A DNA stretch of 64,000 nt from an uncultured Ruminococcus sp. (GTDB lineage: Bacteria; Bacillota; Clostridia; Oscillospirales; Acutalibacteraceae): NCBI GenBank assembly GCA_902800065.1, contig CADCDE010000005.1, positions 1 to 64,000 on the forward strand. The letters run 5' to 3'. Position 1 is the first letter of the stretch; every line of letters begins with the position of its first letter. Below, piece after piece: positions 1 through 7,196 of this stretch. The position numbers and the translations under genes were made by a program. The notes beneath the pieces were generated by a model that was given only the letters and a program-made list of their open reading frames with translations, was not told the origin of the DNA and ran no database searches.

Positions 1-1
1 A

Positions 2-439
2 CAATACTGTAAAACACGCAATATTATAAAAAGTGAAAAACAGCTTTTAAAAATAACTCACAGATTGACAAATATTCGTCATGACCATATTCATAAAGCA
101 ACTTCCGAAATAGTAAGCCGACAGCCAAAGTTTATTGTGATGGAAGATTTGAATGTAAAGGGCATGATGAAGAACAAACACCTTGCCAAAGCTGTACAGG
201 AACAGTGTTTCTATGAATTTTACAGGCAGATACAGTACAAATGTCAATGGAATAATATCGAGTTTGTCACAGCAGACAGATATTATCCGTCAAGCAAAAA
301 ATGTATTTGTTGCGGAAGTATCAAGAAAAATCTGAAATTATCCGATAGAGTATATCATTGTGATAATTGCGGAAATACTGTTGACAGAGATTATCAGGCA
401 AGTGTCAATCTGATGAGATATTATGGATTAACGCCATAG
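2..439 (+). CDS. tnpB: TnpB-family (IS200/IS605 OrfB) RNA-guided nuclease, C-terminal part
   Basis: The reading frame is open from the first bases of the window, so this is the 3' part of a longer gene. The residues carry the RuvC-II glutamate in VMEDLNV, a four-cysteine zinc ribbon (CICC and CDNC) and the RuvC-III aspartate in DRDYQASVNL, the standard order in TnpB/OrfB proteins. TnpB is an RNA-guided DNA endonuclease encoded by IS200/IS605 and IS607 elements. The frame stops at 437-439 right after the RuvC-III motif. The conserved TnpB tail (a TPLE-like motif) is found in another frame at about 421-519, so an indel near 425 probably truncates the protein. No TnpA is visible. Activity cannot be judged without the N-terminal half. 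Confidence 0.85.
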   Translation, partial: QYCKTRNIIKSEKQLLKITHRLTNIRHDHIHKATSEIVSRQPKFIVMEDLNVKGMMKNKHLAKAVQEQCFYEFYRQIQYKCQWNNIEFVTADRYYPSSKKCICCGSIKKNLKLSDRVYHCDNCGNTVDRDYQASVNLMRYYGLTP

Positions 440-607
440 CCAAAACAAGTGTCGTTAATATGTACCCATACGTTAATGGGGAATTTACGCCTTTGGAGTG
501 TCATATCAAACATGAGTAGATTTTTATTGAAAGTGGACACGGTGAACAAGGAATGGAACATAAAAGTTGTTTTTATAACTTTTTATAAGTTTTCAGTAAC
601 GGATATT
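440..607 (+). other. Right end of the TnpB element, possible omega-RNA (reRNA) 3' region
   Basis: This stretch holds the out-of-frame tnpB tail (stop at 517-519) followed by non-coding sequence. In IS200/IS605 elements the end of tnpB and the following right end encode the guide scaffold RNA. A stretch at about 531-565 (GTGGACACGGTGAACAAGG and what follows) looks like the conserved end of such scaffolds. The element boundary cannot be fixed from this copy alone. Confidence 0.35.
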
Positions 608-1099
608 ATGAAAAATTGGTTTCATAAAATTTTCATTCAGGAAACGAGCCATACAGGCATACAGTTTTTCAGAAGTATATTTGTAGGCGGAATTGCGTCT
701 GTAGTTGATATCATGGTAATGATACTTTGCAAGGAGCTTTTTAAAATGCCTGAATCGTGGGCGGCTGTAATGGCTTTTATTGCAGGGCTGACAGTTAATT
801 ACATAGTATCGACATTCTGGGTATTTTCAAAGGCAAAGGTAAAAAACCGTGCGGCGGATTTTATCGGCTTTGCGGTGATAGGCATAATAGGCTTGGGACT
901 TACTGAGCTTATAATAGCACCTTTTTCTGAGGTCAATATATTCAATACAGCAGGATTTTTGGTAAAAAATGCAGTATTCGGTTCAATTGTTCCTGTTGAT
1001 AAGTATTATATAATAGGTAAATGTCTTGCAATAGTACTTGTTTATATGTGGAATTTCTTTGCGAGAAAGTTTATACTTTACAGAAAAAGCGAAGGCTGA
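608..1099 (+). CDS. GtrA-like family membrane protein
   Basis: A 163-residue protein with four hydrophobic segments and the layout of the GtrA/DPMS1-like family: an N-terminal FFRSIFVGGIAS segment, the NYIVSTFWVFSK motif after the second helix, and a terminal WNFFARKFILY motif. GtrA-like proteins are small membrane proteins linked to moving polyprenyl-linked sugars across the membrane for cell-surface glycosylation. The ATG at 608 is chosen because the family starts here; the frame is open further upstream but runs into the IS right end. The ribosome site is weak. No glycosyltransferase lies next to it, so its partner is unknown. An intrinsic terminator follows. Confidence 0.8.
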   Translation: MKNWFHKIFIQETSHTGIQFFRSIFVGGIASVVDIMVMILCKELFKMPESWAAVMAFIAGLTVNYIVSTFWVFSKAKVKNRAADFIGFAVIGIIGLGLTELIIAPFSEVNIFNTAGFLVKNAVFGSIVPVDKYYIIGKCLAIVLVYMWNFFARKFILYRKSEG

Positions 1100-1107
1100 T
1101 ATAAAAA

Positions 1108-1148
1108 TATCCCGAAATTCATTAAAGAGTTTCGGGAATTTGTTTTTT
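1108..1148 (+). terminator. Rho-independent terminator after the GtrA-like gene
   Basis: TCCCGAAA at 1110-1117 pairs with TTTCGGGA at 1130-1137, followed by a T run at 1141-1148. It lies between two convergent genes and touches the stop codon of the regulator on the other strand. Confidence 0.75.
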
Positions 1149-1528
1149 CAGTTCATATTTTCAATATGTCTGCAAAGTGCATCAAATGTTTCGGGGCTGA
1201 GGTCATGTTCAATGAGACAGGCATCTTCTTTTGCAATATTTTTGTCAACGCCCAGACCGATAAAAAAGTTTGTCAGAGTTTTATGACGATGATATGTGCG
1301 TGAGGCTATTTCCATTCCTGTATCTGTAAGGCTTATAAGATTGTCTTCGTCCATAGTTATGTATCCACGTTCCTTGAGACGTTTTGTAGTATATGTAACA
1401 CTTGGCTTTGTTACTCCCAAAAGATATGCGACATCTATTGAACGCACTGTTCCTTTTTCTTCTTTTATCATAAGCATTGCTTCAAGATAATCTTCTATGG
1501 TTTTTTCAACATTTTTTTCTTTATTCAT
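1148..1528 (-). CDS. DtxR/MntR-family metal-dependent transcriptional regulator
   Basis: A 126-residue protein with an N-terminal winged helix (EDYLEAMLMIKEEKG, then recognition helix TKPSVTYTTKRLKERGY) and a dimerisation/metal-binding part with the pattern RHKTLTNFFIGLGV...A..DACLIEHDLS. The His, Glu/Asp and Cys positions match the metal ligands of MntR/IdeR proteins. It lacks the C-terminal SH3-like domain, as is usual for MntR-type members. Such proteins repress metal uptake genes when Mn or Fe is sufficient. The ATG at 1528 has an AAGGAGC ribosome site; an in-frame start 45 bases upstream has none. No metal transporter is adjacent, so its targets are unknown. Confidence 0.85.
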   Translation of the reverse strand: MNKEKNVEKTIEDYLEAMLMIKEEKGTVRSIDVAYLLGVTKPSVTYTTKRLKERGYITMDEDNLISLTDTGMEIASRTYHRHKTLTNFFIGLGVDKNIAKEDACLIEHDLSPETFDALCRHIENMN

Positions 1529-1650
1529 AAAATACAGCTCCTTCTTTTGAAAGGTTTTATTTAATATTAACATATAATATGTAAAAAATCAAGCTGTAAC
1601 GAAATTTTTTACACGGAAATCAAGTTTCTCCAAAAGAAAAATAAAATTAT

Positions 1651-1683
1651 GTCATCCTGAGCGAAAGCGAAGGATCTTTGTCA
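1651..1683. repeat. Partial copy of the GTCATTCCGAGC interspersed repeat, inside the 3' end of a gene
   Basis: GTCATCCTGAGCGAAAGCG followed by AAGGATCTTTGTCAC is a diverged half of the palindromic repeat found elsewhere in this window. It contains the stop codon and last codons of the NifX-like gene. Confidence 0.75.
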
Positions 1684-1975
1684 CAAAAGTATCACGAAGA
1701 CAAAGATTGCCGTTGAATCCGCTGTAAAAGGATATGCCCTCATCATCAAGCATTTCAGCGGCTTCATCCGATATTTCTCCGCATAAAACGGCATCAGCTT
1801 TCAGAAGAATAAGAAGTTCGGAGAGATTTTCAGCACCGAATTTTCCCATTGTACTCATTATCTCACTGCATATTACATCGCCTTCGTCTATGTCATACAT
1901 TTTGAAGAACATTGTCGAGTCGAAGGAAGGGGATATATCATCGCTGTCCATGTCAAATGATACTGCAAGTTTCAT
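1652..1975 (-). CDS. NifX/NifB-type (dinitrogenase iron-molybdenum cofactor biosynthesis domain) small protein
   Basis: A 107-residue single-domain protein beginning MKLAVSFDMD, with the layout of the Nif-Fe-Mo family: a beta strand with a short loop, an FF.MYDID...D strand, and a helix-strand AENLSELLILLKADAVLCGEIS. Stand-alone members in anaerobes are thought to bind metal clusters or to help Mo/Fe-S trafficking. No nif genes are present. The last codons (TKILRFRSG and stop) are read from a copy of the interspersed repeat (1651-1683), so the native C-terminus has probably been replaced. A TTGAAT-17-TATAAT promoter lies just upstream. Confidence 0.6.
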   Translation of the reverse strand: MKLAVSFDMDSDDISPSFDSTMFFKMYDIDEGDVICSEIMSTMGKFGAENLSELLILLKADAVLCGEISDEAAEMLDDEGISFYSGFNGNLCLRDTFVTKILRFRSG

Positions 1976-2007
1976 ATAAAAGAATTCTCCTTTGTTTTTT
2001 TGAGATA

Positions 2008-2036
2008 ATTATATCATGACTACCCGTGGAATTCAA
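2008..2036 (-). promoter_or_regulatory. Sigma-A promoter for the NifX-like gene
   Basis: On the minus strand, TTGAAT (2036-2031), a 17-base spacer and TATAAT (2013-2008), about 30 bases upstream of the start codon. The -35 overlaps the last codons of the acyltransferase gene. Confidence 0.65.
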
Positions 2037-3115
2037 CAGTTCTTTTCATCGGGCAGAGGCTTTGTTTTTTTAAAGAGTTGTCCGTCTATCAGTTTGTCAA
2101 CGGGTTTTTCAATGAAACGGAAAAGAAATGCAAAAATTATAGTTGCAATGAATGATACGGCGAAGAATATGTATTTTTGAGGGATATACGGTTTTAAGAG
2201 TATCATTGGTATTCTTTGGAGTATGTATATTTCAAATACATATTTTCCGAGAAATTCTATAATTGGGTTTGAGAATCTTACTTTGAGTGAGAGTGCAAGA
2301 AGAAGGACTATTCCTGCAATTACAAAGACTTCATAGGAGGTCAGCTTTGCCTTGTCTTTAACGGCGAGTGATATTATGATAATACCGAAGGTCGTTAAAA
2401 TTATATAGTTTAGTATGCCTGATGACATTATTTTTTTGAATGACGGTTCTATAGTTGCGAATATCATTCCCATAAGATAGGCTATGACAGTATTGTACCA
2501 ATAGCCGGGTTTGAAGTGTGACATTGCTATAACGAAAGCCGAGGTCAGCAAAGCCATTATAAACAGTCCGAGACGGCGGTTTGTGCCGACAAATCTAAAA
2601 CTGAGGAAGGTGAGTATGTAAAGTACGAGTGTATCGAAGATATACCAGTTGCTGTTTCCGATACCGTCCCATCCGAGGAAGGTGAAGATGAGTTTCGTTG
2701 GGGGAAAGGTTTTTCCGATGATGAGATTTGTAATAATAAAAAGTACTATGGCAAGTGCAAAATGAGTCCATATCTTCGGGAAACGCTTCAATATGATACT
2801 GTTTACATAAGGCTTGCCCTTTTTGCTGATGGAAAGCATTATGCCGTATCCCGAAAAGAACAGGAATGGTACAACAAGAAGCTGACCGCTCCAGTTTGCA
2901 ATATTATTGTATATCATGTCATAGTCACCGAGCTTTACATAGCCCTTGAAGTGCTGTATAAAGACTATCAGCACAAAAAATCCGTTTATGCACTGAGTCT
3001 GTCGGCGGGATATGTATTCATCGTTAACATCCTTGAAATGAAATTTTGCTCCGATGAAAAACACAATTAAAAAAACCAAAAAAATAATATCCAAAATATT
3101 CATCTCCCAATTCAA
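2033..3115 (-). CDS. Acyltransferase-3 family membrane protein
   Basis: A 360-residue protein with about ten hydrophobic segments and the features of the acyltransferase-3 (OafA/YrhL-like) family: ..INGFFVLIVFIQHF near residue 45 (catalytic-type His), PFLFFSGYGIML near 85 and NWYIFDTLVLYI near 155, ending in a cytosolic charged tail. These enzymes move acetyl or other acyl groups onto surface polysaccharides or lipids. The start is uncertain: TTG at 3115 and ATG at 3103 are both in frame and neither has a well-spaced ribosome site. A MITE-like element ends 8 bases upstream and has probably displaced the original leader. Confidence 0.8.
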   Translation of the reverse strand: MNWEMNILDIIFLVFLIVFFIGAKFHFKDVNDEYISRRQTQCINGFFVLIVFIQHFKGYVKLGDYDMIYNNIANWSGQLLVVPFLFFSGYGIMLSISKKGKPYVNSIILKRFPKIWTHFALAIVLFIITNLIIGKTFPPTKLIFTFLGWDGIGNSNWYIFDTLVLYILTFLSFRFVGTNRRLGLFIMALLTSAFVIAMSHFKPGYWYNTVIAYLMGMIFATIEPSFKKIMSSGILNYIILTTFGIIIISLAVKDKAKLTSYEVFVIAGIVLLLALSLKVRFSNPIIEFLGKYVFEIYILQRIPMILLKPYIPQKYIFFAVSFIATIIFAFLFRFIEKPVDKLIDGQLFKKTKPLPDEKNC

Positions 3116-3122
3116 TATGCAA

Positions 3123-3249
3123 TAGTAAACGACAAAATAAATTGCTCTATGTCATTCCGAGCAAAGCGAGGAATCTTTGAAAGATTCTTGGTTACTTCGT
3201 TCCTTCGTTCCTCAGAATGACAAAAGGAAATTTTCATTGACGTTTACTA
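3123..3249. mobile_element. MITE-like element, type A (TAGTAAACG terminal inverted repeats)
   Basis: A 127-bp palindromic element begins TAGTAAACG and ends CGTTTACTA. Inside is the shared core GTCATTCCGAGC...GAGGAATCTTTGAAAG, answered by a mirror-image half ending TCAGAATGAC. A second copy lies at 35423-35543. The TA at each end is compatible with insertion at TA, as in MITEs moved by IS630/Tc1-type transposases; that link is inference. Confidence 0.8.
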
Positions 3250-3256
3250 AAGAATT

Positions 3257-3285
3257 ATTATATAATTTTTTTGTTCCAATGTAAA
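3257..3285 (-). promoter_or_regulatory. Promoter for the acyltransferase gene, upstream of the MITE
   Basis: On the minus strand, TTTACA (3285-3280), 17 bases and TATAAT (3262-3257). Transcription from here would pass through the whole type A element before reaching the acyltransferase start. Confidence 0.55.
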
Positions 3286-3338
3286 TAAGAAATTTTTTAT
3301 ACAAATATTTTCCACTGATAAATTTTGAAAATTTACTG

Positions 3339-3367
3339 TTGTATAAATCGAAAAAATGATGTATAAT
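3339..3367 (+). promoter_or_regulatory. Sigma-A promoter for the PqqD-like gene operon
   Basis: TTGTAT at 3339-3344, a 17-base spacer and TATAAT at 3362-3367. It lies about 30 bases before a GAAAGGAG ribosome site and the ATG at 3400. Confidence 0.7.
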
Positions 3368-3399
3368 ATCTGTGTTATCTTTATGAAAGGAGTATTTTT

Positions 3400-3660
3400 A
3401 TGAAGCTGAACAAAAACTTTCTTGTGCATAAGACGGGCGGTGAGGTCGTTGTTGTTCCTACAGGTGATGCTAATTTTTCCGGAATCATAAGGGGAAATGA
3501 GAGTCTAAGTATAATATTGGAATATCTTAAGAATGATGTTACAATTGACGAGATAATATCCGGTATTAAAGAAAATTATGAAGACGAAAATGATATGATA
3601 GAGCTTGATGTAATTAACGCTATAAAACGCCTTAAGTCTGTCGGTGCGATAGATGATTGA
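3400..3660 (+). CDS. PqqD-family (RRE-like) small protein
   Basis: An 86-residue protein matching the PqqD fold: NFLVHKTGGEVVVVPTG, then a helix NESLSIILEYLKNDVTIDEIISGIKENY and a final LDVINAIKRLKSVGAID helix. PqqD-like domains bind leader peptides of ribosomally made peptides and deliver them to radical-SAM or other modifying enzymes. Stand-alone copies without a maturase, as here, are common in Firmicutes and have no settled role. It has its own promoter and a strong ribosome site, and its stop overlaps the region just before the next gene, so the two are probably co-transcribed. No radical-SAM gene or obvious precursor peptide is nearby. Confidence 0.8.
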   Translation: MKLNKNFLVHKTGGEVVVVPTGDANFSGIIRGNESLSIILEYLKNDVTIDEIISGIKENYEDENDMIELDVINAIKRLKSVGAIDD

Positions 3661-3683
3661 TGATTTTTTGGGAGGAATACAAA

Positions 3684-5354
3684 GTGAAATTAAGGAAAAT
3701 TTTATGTCTGATAATGGCAGTTACTGTTTCATGCGGTGCATTTTCGGCCTTGCCTGCAGGTGCAGTTGATGTTATATCCGATATTGCAAGTGAAGCTTCA
3801 ATCGAAGAAGTATATTTTGACTGGGATAAGAGCAGTGATGAAGGTATTTCGTTTGACACGGGTTCTTTATCAAAGAATGTTGTTCTCAAAAGAAACGGTA
3901 TAATAGTTGCATCAAGCCTGTTGAGCAGGAATCTGTCGATAAATGACGGACAAGTTTCGATAGGTGCGGGAATACTCGGTAAATTTTCAGAAGGTGAGCA
4001 TACATTCAGTGTTATATTAAGTGACGGAATTTTTGACTTAACGGTAAATATAACCGACAATGAAAGAGAAATAACTGCCGAAAAAACGGATTTTGAATGG
4101 GACAGAAGCAGTCTTTTGGGCATAACTGTCAATACGGATTCAAAATCAAAGAAGGTTGTTGTTCTTAAAGATGACATGATAATATCTGAAGGTCTTTTGG
4201 ATGCAGGCATCATACTCGGTAAGGTCACGATATCAAAAAATGTTCTCGGAAAACTTGATGATGGGGAAAATAAATTGCAGCTTGTGCTTGATGACGGTCT
4301 GATAGATGTGAATGTAAATGTTACAAATGAGAACGCTGAAAAATATGTCACTGCAAAAACAGATTATTTTGAATGGGACAAAAGCAATATTCTCGGAATA
4401 TCCGTTGATACAAATTCCCGTTCAAAAAATGTAAGCTTGTATAAAGATAATGAGTTTATTTCGGAAAATGACGGGCTGAATCTGTATATACTTCTCGGAA
4501 AAATCGGTATTTCATCCAAGATACTCAAAACTCTTGATGTGGGTGAAAATGTTCTGACACTCAGCCTTGATGACGGAACAATAGATATATTGGTAAATGT
4601 TACTGACAAGAAAAACGCTCCTAAAGAGATAACAGCTGATAATACTGTTTTTGAATGGGACAAGAGCAATATCCTTGGAATATCTGTAAAGACAAATTCA
4701 GAGTCCAAAAATGTCAGTCTGTATAAGGATGATGAACTTATTTCCGAAAATGACAAGCTGAATTTATATATACTTCTAGGAAAAGTTGGAATTTCATCAA
4801 AAATACTTAAAACGCTTGACATTGGAGAAAATAAACTCACACTGAAATTAGATGACGGTGAAATAGATATAACTGTTAATGTTACGGACAAAAAGAATGA
4901 GGTGCAGGAAGAAATTTCAGCCGAAAAAACATTCTTTACATGGCAGAGAAATTCTCTTTCAGGCATAGAGGTTGTTACAAACTCAAAATCGAAAACTGTT
5001 GCGATACGCCAAAACAACAGACTTTTCGCTGAAAGTGATGGTCAGAAGCTCTCAATTTCAGACGGCAGGATAAATATTTCTGCAGACCTGCTTTCAAGAC
5101 TTGATGACGGAAGAAATACCCTGACGCTCAAGCTCGAAGACGGTGAGACAGATATTATTGTCAATGTAGTGAATTCTGCTGTTTCAGGTACAAAAAATAA
5201 TTCTAACATTAATACATCATCCTATTCTTCAAACAGCTATACAGGCTTCAATACAGGCGATAATATGGATTTTATCTCTCTGATAGTGTCATTGGCAGGT
5301 ATCAGCCTGATGTGTGCATTTTTGCTTATGAGAAAAAATAGGGCTGAAAAGTAA
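3684..5354 (+). CDS. Secreted surface protein with five X2-like Ig-fold repeats and a C-terminal anchor
   Basis: A 556-residue protein. The GTG at 3684 has a GGGAGG ribosome site and gives a clear signal peptide (KLRKILCLIMAVTVSCG, cleavage near ALPAGA). Five repeats of about 92 residues start near residues 43, 135, 228, 322 and 417. Each opens with an FEWDKSNILGI-type motif and ends with VGISSKILKTLDIGEN..L.L.DG..DI.VNVTD. The last part resembles X2/CBM_X2 modules (VTISK.YL..L..G...LTF...G), so Ig-like folds are likely. The C-terminus has FNTGD, a hydrophobic helix and KNRAEK, like a sortase sorting signal without the usual proline. It is the second gene after the PqqD-like one. The ligand is unknown. 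Confidence 0.7.
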   Translation: MKLRKILCLIMAVTVSCGAFSALPAGAVDVISDIASEASIEEVYFDWDKSSDEGISFDTGSLSKNVVLKRNGIIVASSLLSRNLSINDGQVSIGAGILGKFSEGEHTFSVILSDGIFDLTVNITDNEREITAEKTDFEWDRSSLLGITVNTDSKSKKVVVLKDDMIISEGLLDAGIILGKVTISKNVLGKLDDGENKLQLVLDDGLIDVNVNVTNENAEKYVTAKTDYFEWDKSNILGISVDTNSRSKNVSLYKDNEFISENDGLNLYILLGKIGISSKILKTLDVGENVLTLSLDDGTIDILVNVTDKKNAPKEITADNTVFEWDKSNILGISVKTNSESKNVSLYKDDELISENDKLNLYILLGKVGISSKILKTLDIGENKLTLKLDDGEIDITVNVTDKKNEVQEEISAEKTFFTWQRNSLSGIEVVTNSKSKTVAIRQNNRLFAESDGQKLSISDGRINISADLLSRLDDGRNTLTLKLEDGETDIIVNVVNSAVSGTKNNSNINTSSYSSNSYTGFNTGDNMDFISLIVSLAGISLMCAFLLMRKNRAEK

Positions 5355-5365
5355 TCTTACAGTAC

Positions 5366-5410
5366 AAAAATACGGCAGACAAATCAAAAGTTCTGTCGTA
5401 TTTTTTTATT
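5366..5410 (+). terminator. Rho-independent terminator after the X2-repeat gene
   Basis: AAAATACGGCAGA pairs with TTCTGTCGTATTTT across a short loop, followed by a T run (5400-5407). Confidence 0.8.
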
Positions 5411-5435
5411 ATTTTAAGGAATTTTATGATACTTG

Positions 5436-5464
5436 TTGACAAATAATGGATAAGATGTTAGAAT
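5436..5464 (+). promoter_or_regulatory. Strong sigma-A promoter for the condensation/ACP/ligase cluster
   Basis: TTGACA at 5436-5441, a 17-base spacer and TAGAAT at 5459-5464. It lies about 55 bases before the first gene, whose ribosome site is a full AAGGAGG. Confidence 0.8.
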
Positions 5465-5520
5465 AATATTAGCAATTTTATTCAAAATTTTTTTTAAAAT
5501 ACAAGGAGGTATAGTTCTTT

Positions 5521-6924
5521 ATGGAAAAAATTATAGGCGGAATAAAGCATGACTGCTATCCGTTAACCCCGGCACAGATGGTGCATATGTATACACTTCA
5601 GTTGAGTCCTACACATGAGATAGTAAATATCGGTACAGGTCAGTTTTTTCAGATTGAGATGAATGTATCGGTACTGCGTGAAGCTCTGAACCGTGCTATT
5701 GAAAGATGCGAGGCTATGCGTATGAGAATATGGCGTGACCCCGAAACAGGTGAGCTTTGGCAGTATATCATGCCTTACAGAAATCAGTATTTTGAATACT
5801 ATGATTTTTCTGCTTTGACTGAGGAAAAAGCCCATTCTATCCTTGAAAAATGGACTTCTGAACCTTTTGATACCTACGGCGGTGAATTGTCAAGAGTAGT
5901 TATTGTTTCAATGCCTGACGGCTACAACGGCTATTACTTCAATGTACATCACGCCTGCGAAGATTCATACTCGGCTATCACATTTACAAAGGATGTCCTT
6001 GAAATCTATTGTCATCTTATGTATGACTTGCCGGCTCCTGCTCCCAGAACATCATATATCGAATCCGTCAAGAAAGACCTTGAATATCCCAACAGTAAAA
6101 AAGCTAAGCGTGACGAGGAATTCTGGCATGAAAAGCTCGCACAGCCTGAGCCGATTTATACAGACTTTACAGGTCCCGGCAGACTAATGCAGCTCAGAAA
6201 GGAAATGGACAACCCGAATCTCAGATGGGGTTCGCTTCCAACAAAGGATGCTGCAGGTGCGACTGTTACCTACAGCCTTGACGTTGAATCGACTGACAAG
6301 ATAATCGACTTTGCAGAGAAATATAATCTTCCGACAAGTGTTGTTATCCTTCATGCAATAAGAACTGTTCTTGCAAAATTCAATAATGAGAACGATATAA
6401 CGATCAGAGATTTTGTAAGCAGACGTTCAACACTTCTCAATAAAAAATGCGGTGGTGTAAGAATGCACTGCTTGCCTTTGAGAACTATAATCGAGCCGAC
6501 AGCAACTGTACTTGAATCAATGGAGATAATCAACAAGGCACAGCAGGATGTATTCCTCCATGCAGATTACTCGACAATGAAGTATTACTATGAGGAAAGA
6601 ATGAGATACCAGTACGGTGCAGCAGGCACTTACAGCAGTATCAGCTTTACATATCAGCCCGCTACAAGAAAAAGCCTTATACCGTATCTTAAGGATATTC
6701 CTTTCAAGAGCCGTTGGTATTGCAGCGGAAGACAGCCTCAGCCATTCTATATCACCGCTATGCACAGACCTGGTGACGGCGGTTTGAACTTCTATTTCGG
6801 CTATCAGAAAGATTCCGCTACTCCCGAGGAAATAGAATTCCTCTACTACTTCACAGGCAGAGTTCTTTTCAGAAGTATCGAGAACCCCGACAAGACCGTT
6901 CAGGAAATCATGGACATGGTATAA
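5521..6924 (+). CDS. Stand-alone condensation-domain acyltransferase
   Basis: A 467-residue single-domain protein of the NRPS condensation / acyltransferase fold. It opens with YPLTPAQMVHMY, like the C1 motif of condensation domains. The active-site motif HHxxxDG appears as HHACEDS at residues 143-149, keeping both His and the Asp but with Ser for Gly. The C-terminal half has the second CoA-acyltransferase-like lobe. It would join an acyl or aminoacyl group carried on the ACP encoded next to it to an acceptor amine or alcohol. It heads a tight run with the ACP and ligase genes behind a strong promoter. The substrate cannot be read from sequence. A phthiocerol- or wax-ester-type O-acyl transfer is an alternative to amide formation. 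Confidence 0.8.
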   Translation: MEKIIGGIKHDCYPLTPAQMVHMYTLQLSPTHEIVNIGTGQFFQIEMNVSVLREALNRAIERCEAMRMRIWRDPETGELWQYIMPYRNQYFEYYDFSALTEEKAHSILEKWTSEPFDTYGGELSRVVIVSMPDGYNGYYFNVHHACEDSYSAITFTKDVLEIYCHLMYDLPAPAPRTSYIESVKKDLEYPNSKKAKRDEEFWHEKLAQPEPIYTDFTGPGRLMQLRKEMDNPNLRWGSLPTKDAAGATVTYSLDVESTDKIIDFAEKYNLPTSVVILHAIRTVLAKFNNENDITIRDFVSRRSTLLNKKCGGVRMHCLPLRTIIEPTATVLESMEIINKAQQDVFLHADYSTMKYYYEERMRYQYGAAGTYSSISFTYQPATRKSLIPYLKDIPFKSRWYCSGRQPQPFYITAMHRPGDGGLNFYFGYQKDSATPEEIEFLYYFTGRVLFRSIENPDKTVQEIMDMV

Positions 6925-6971
6925 ACAATTAGCAATGAGCAATTGATTTGATAAAAGGAGATTTTTGGATT

Positions 6972-7196
6972 ATGTTTGATAAATTAAAAGATTTGATAGT
7001 AAATTATGTTGATGTAGATCCCGACAGCATAGAACTTGATTCAAGATTTGCAGAGGATTTGGGATTCAACTCATACGACTTTATGTGTATGCTCGGTGAC
7101 TGTGAGGATGAATTTGACATTGAAGTTGATGAATCCGTTGCAGGCAAGAAAAAGACAGTCGGTGAATTGGTTGAATATTTAGAGGATCAGGCATGA
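6972..7196 (+). CDS. Acyl/peptidyl carrier protein
   Basis: A 74-residue acidic four-helix carrier protein. The phosphopantetheine serine is in EDLGFNSYDFM (Ser34; the usual DSL is NSY here), followed by EFDIEVDES and TVGELVEYLE. ATG 6972 is preferred; an in-frame TTG at 6948 lies on the ribosome site itself. Its stop overlaps the ligase start (ATGATGG), so the two are translationally coupled. It is distinct from the housekeeping fatty-acid ACP in its NSY motif and in its neighbours. It probably carries the substrate activated by the next gene and hands it to the condensation enzyme. Confidence 0.9.
   Translation: MFDKLKDLIVNYVDVDPDSIELDSRFAEDLGFNSYDFMCMLGDCEDEFDIEVDESVAGKKKTVGELVEYLEDQA

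Noticed and set aside
3400..3660. A RiPP gene cluster around the PqqD-like gene
   Set aside because: No radical-SAM or other maturase and no precursor-like small ORF nearby.
3632..5017. Two long minus-strand frames (239 and 217 codons) opposite the X2-repeat gene
   Set aside because: They mirror the repeats of the real gene, are Ser/Phe-rich and have no ribosome sites; the plus-strand frame has signal peptide, repeats and anchor.
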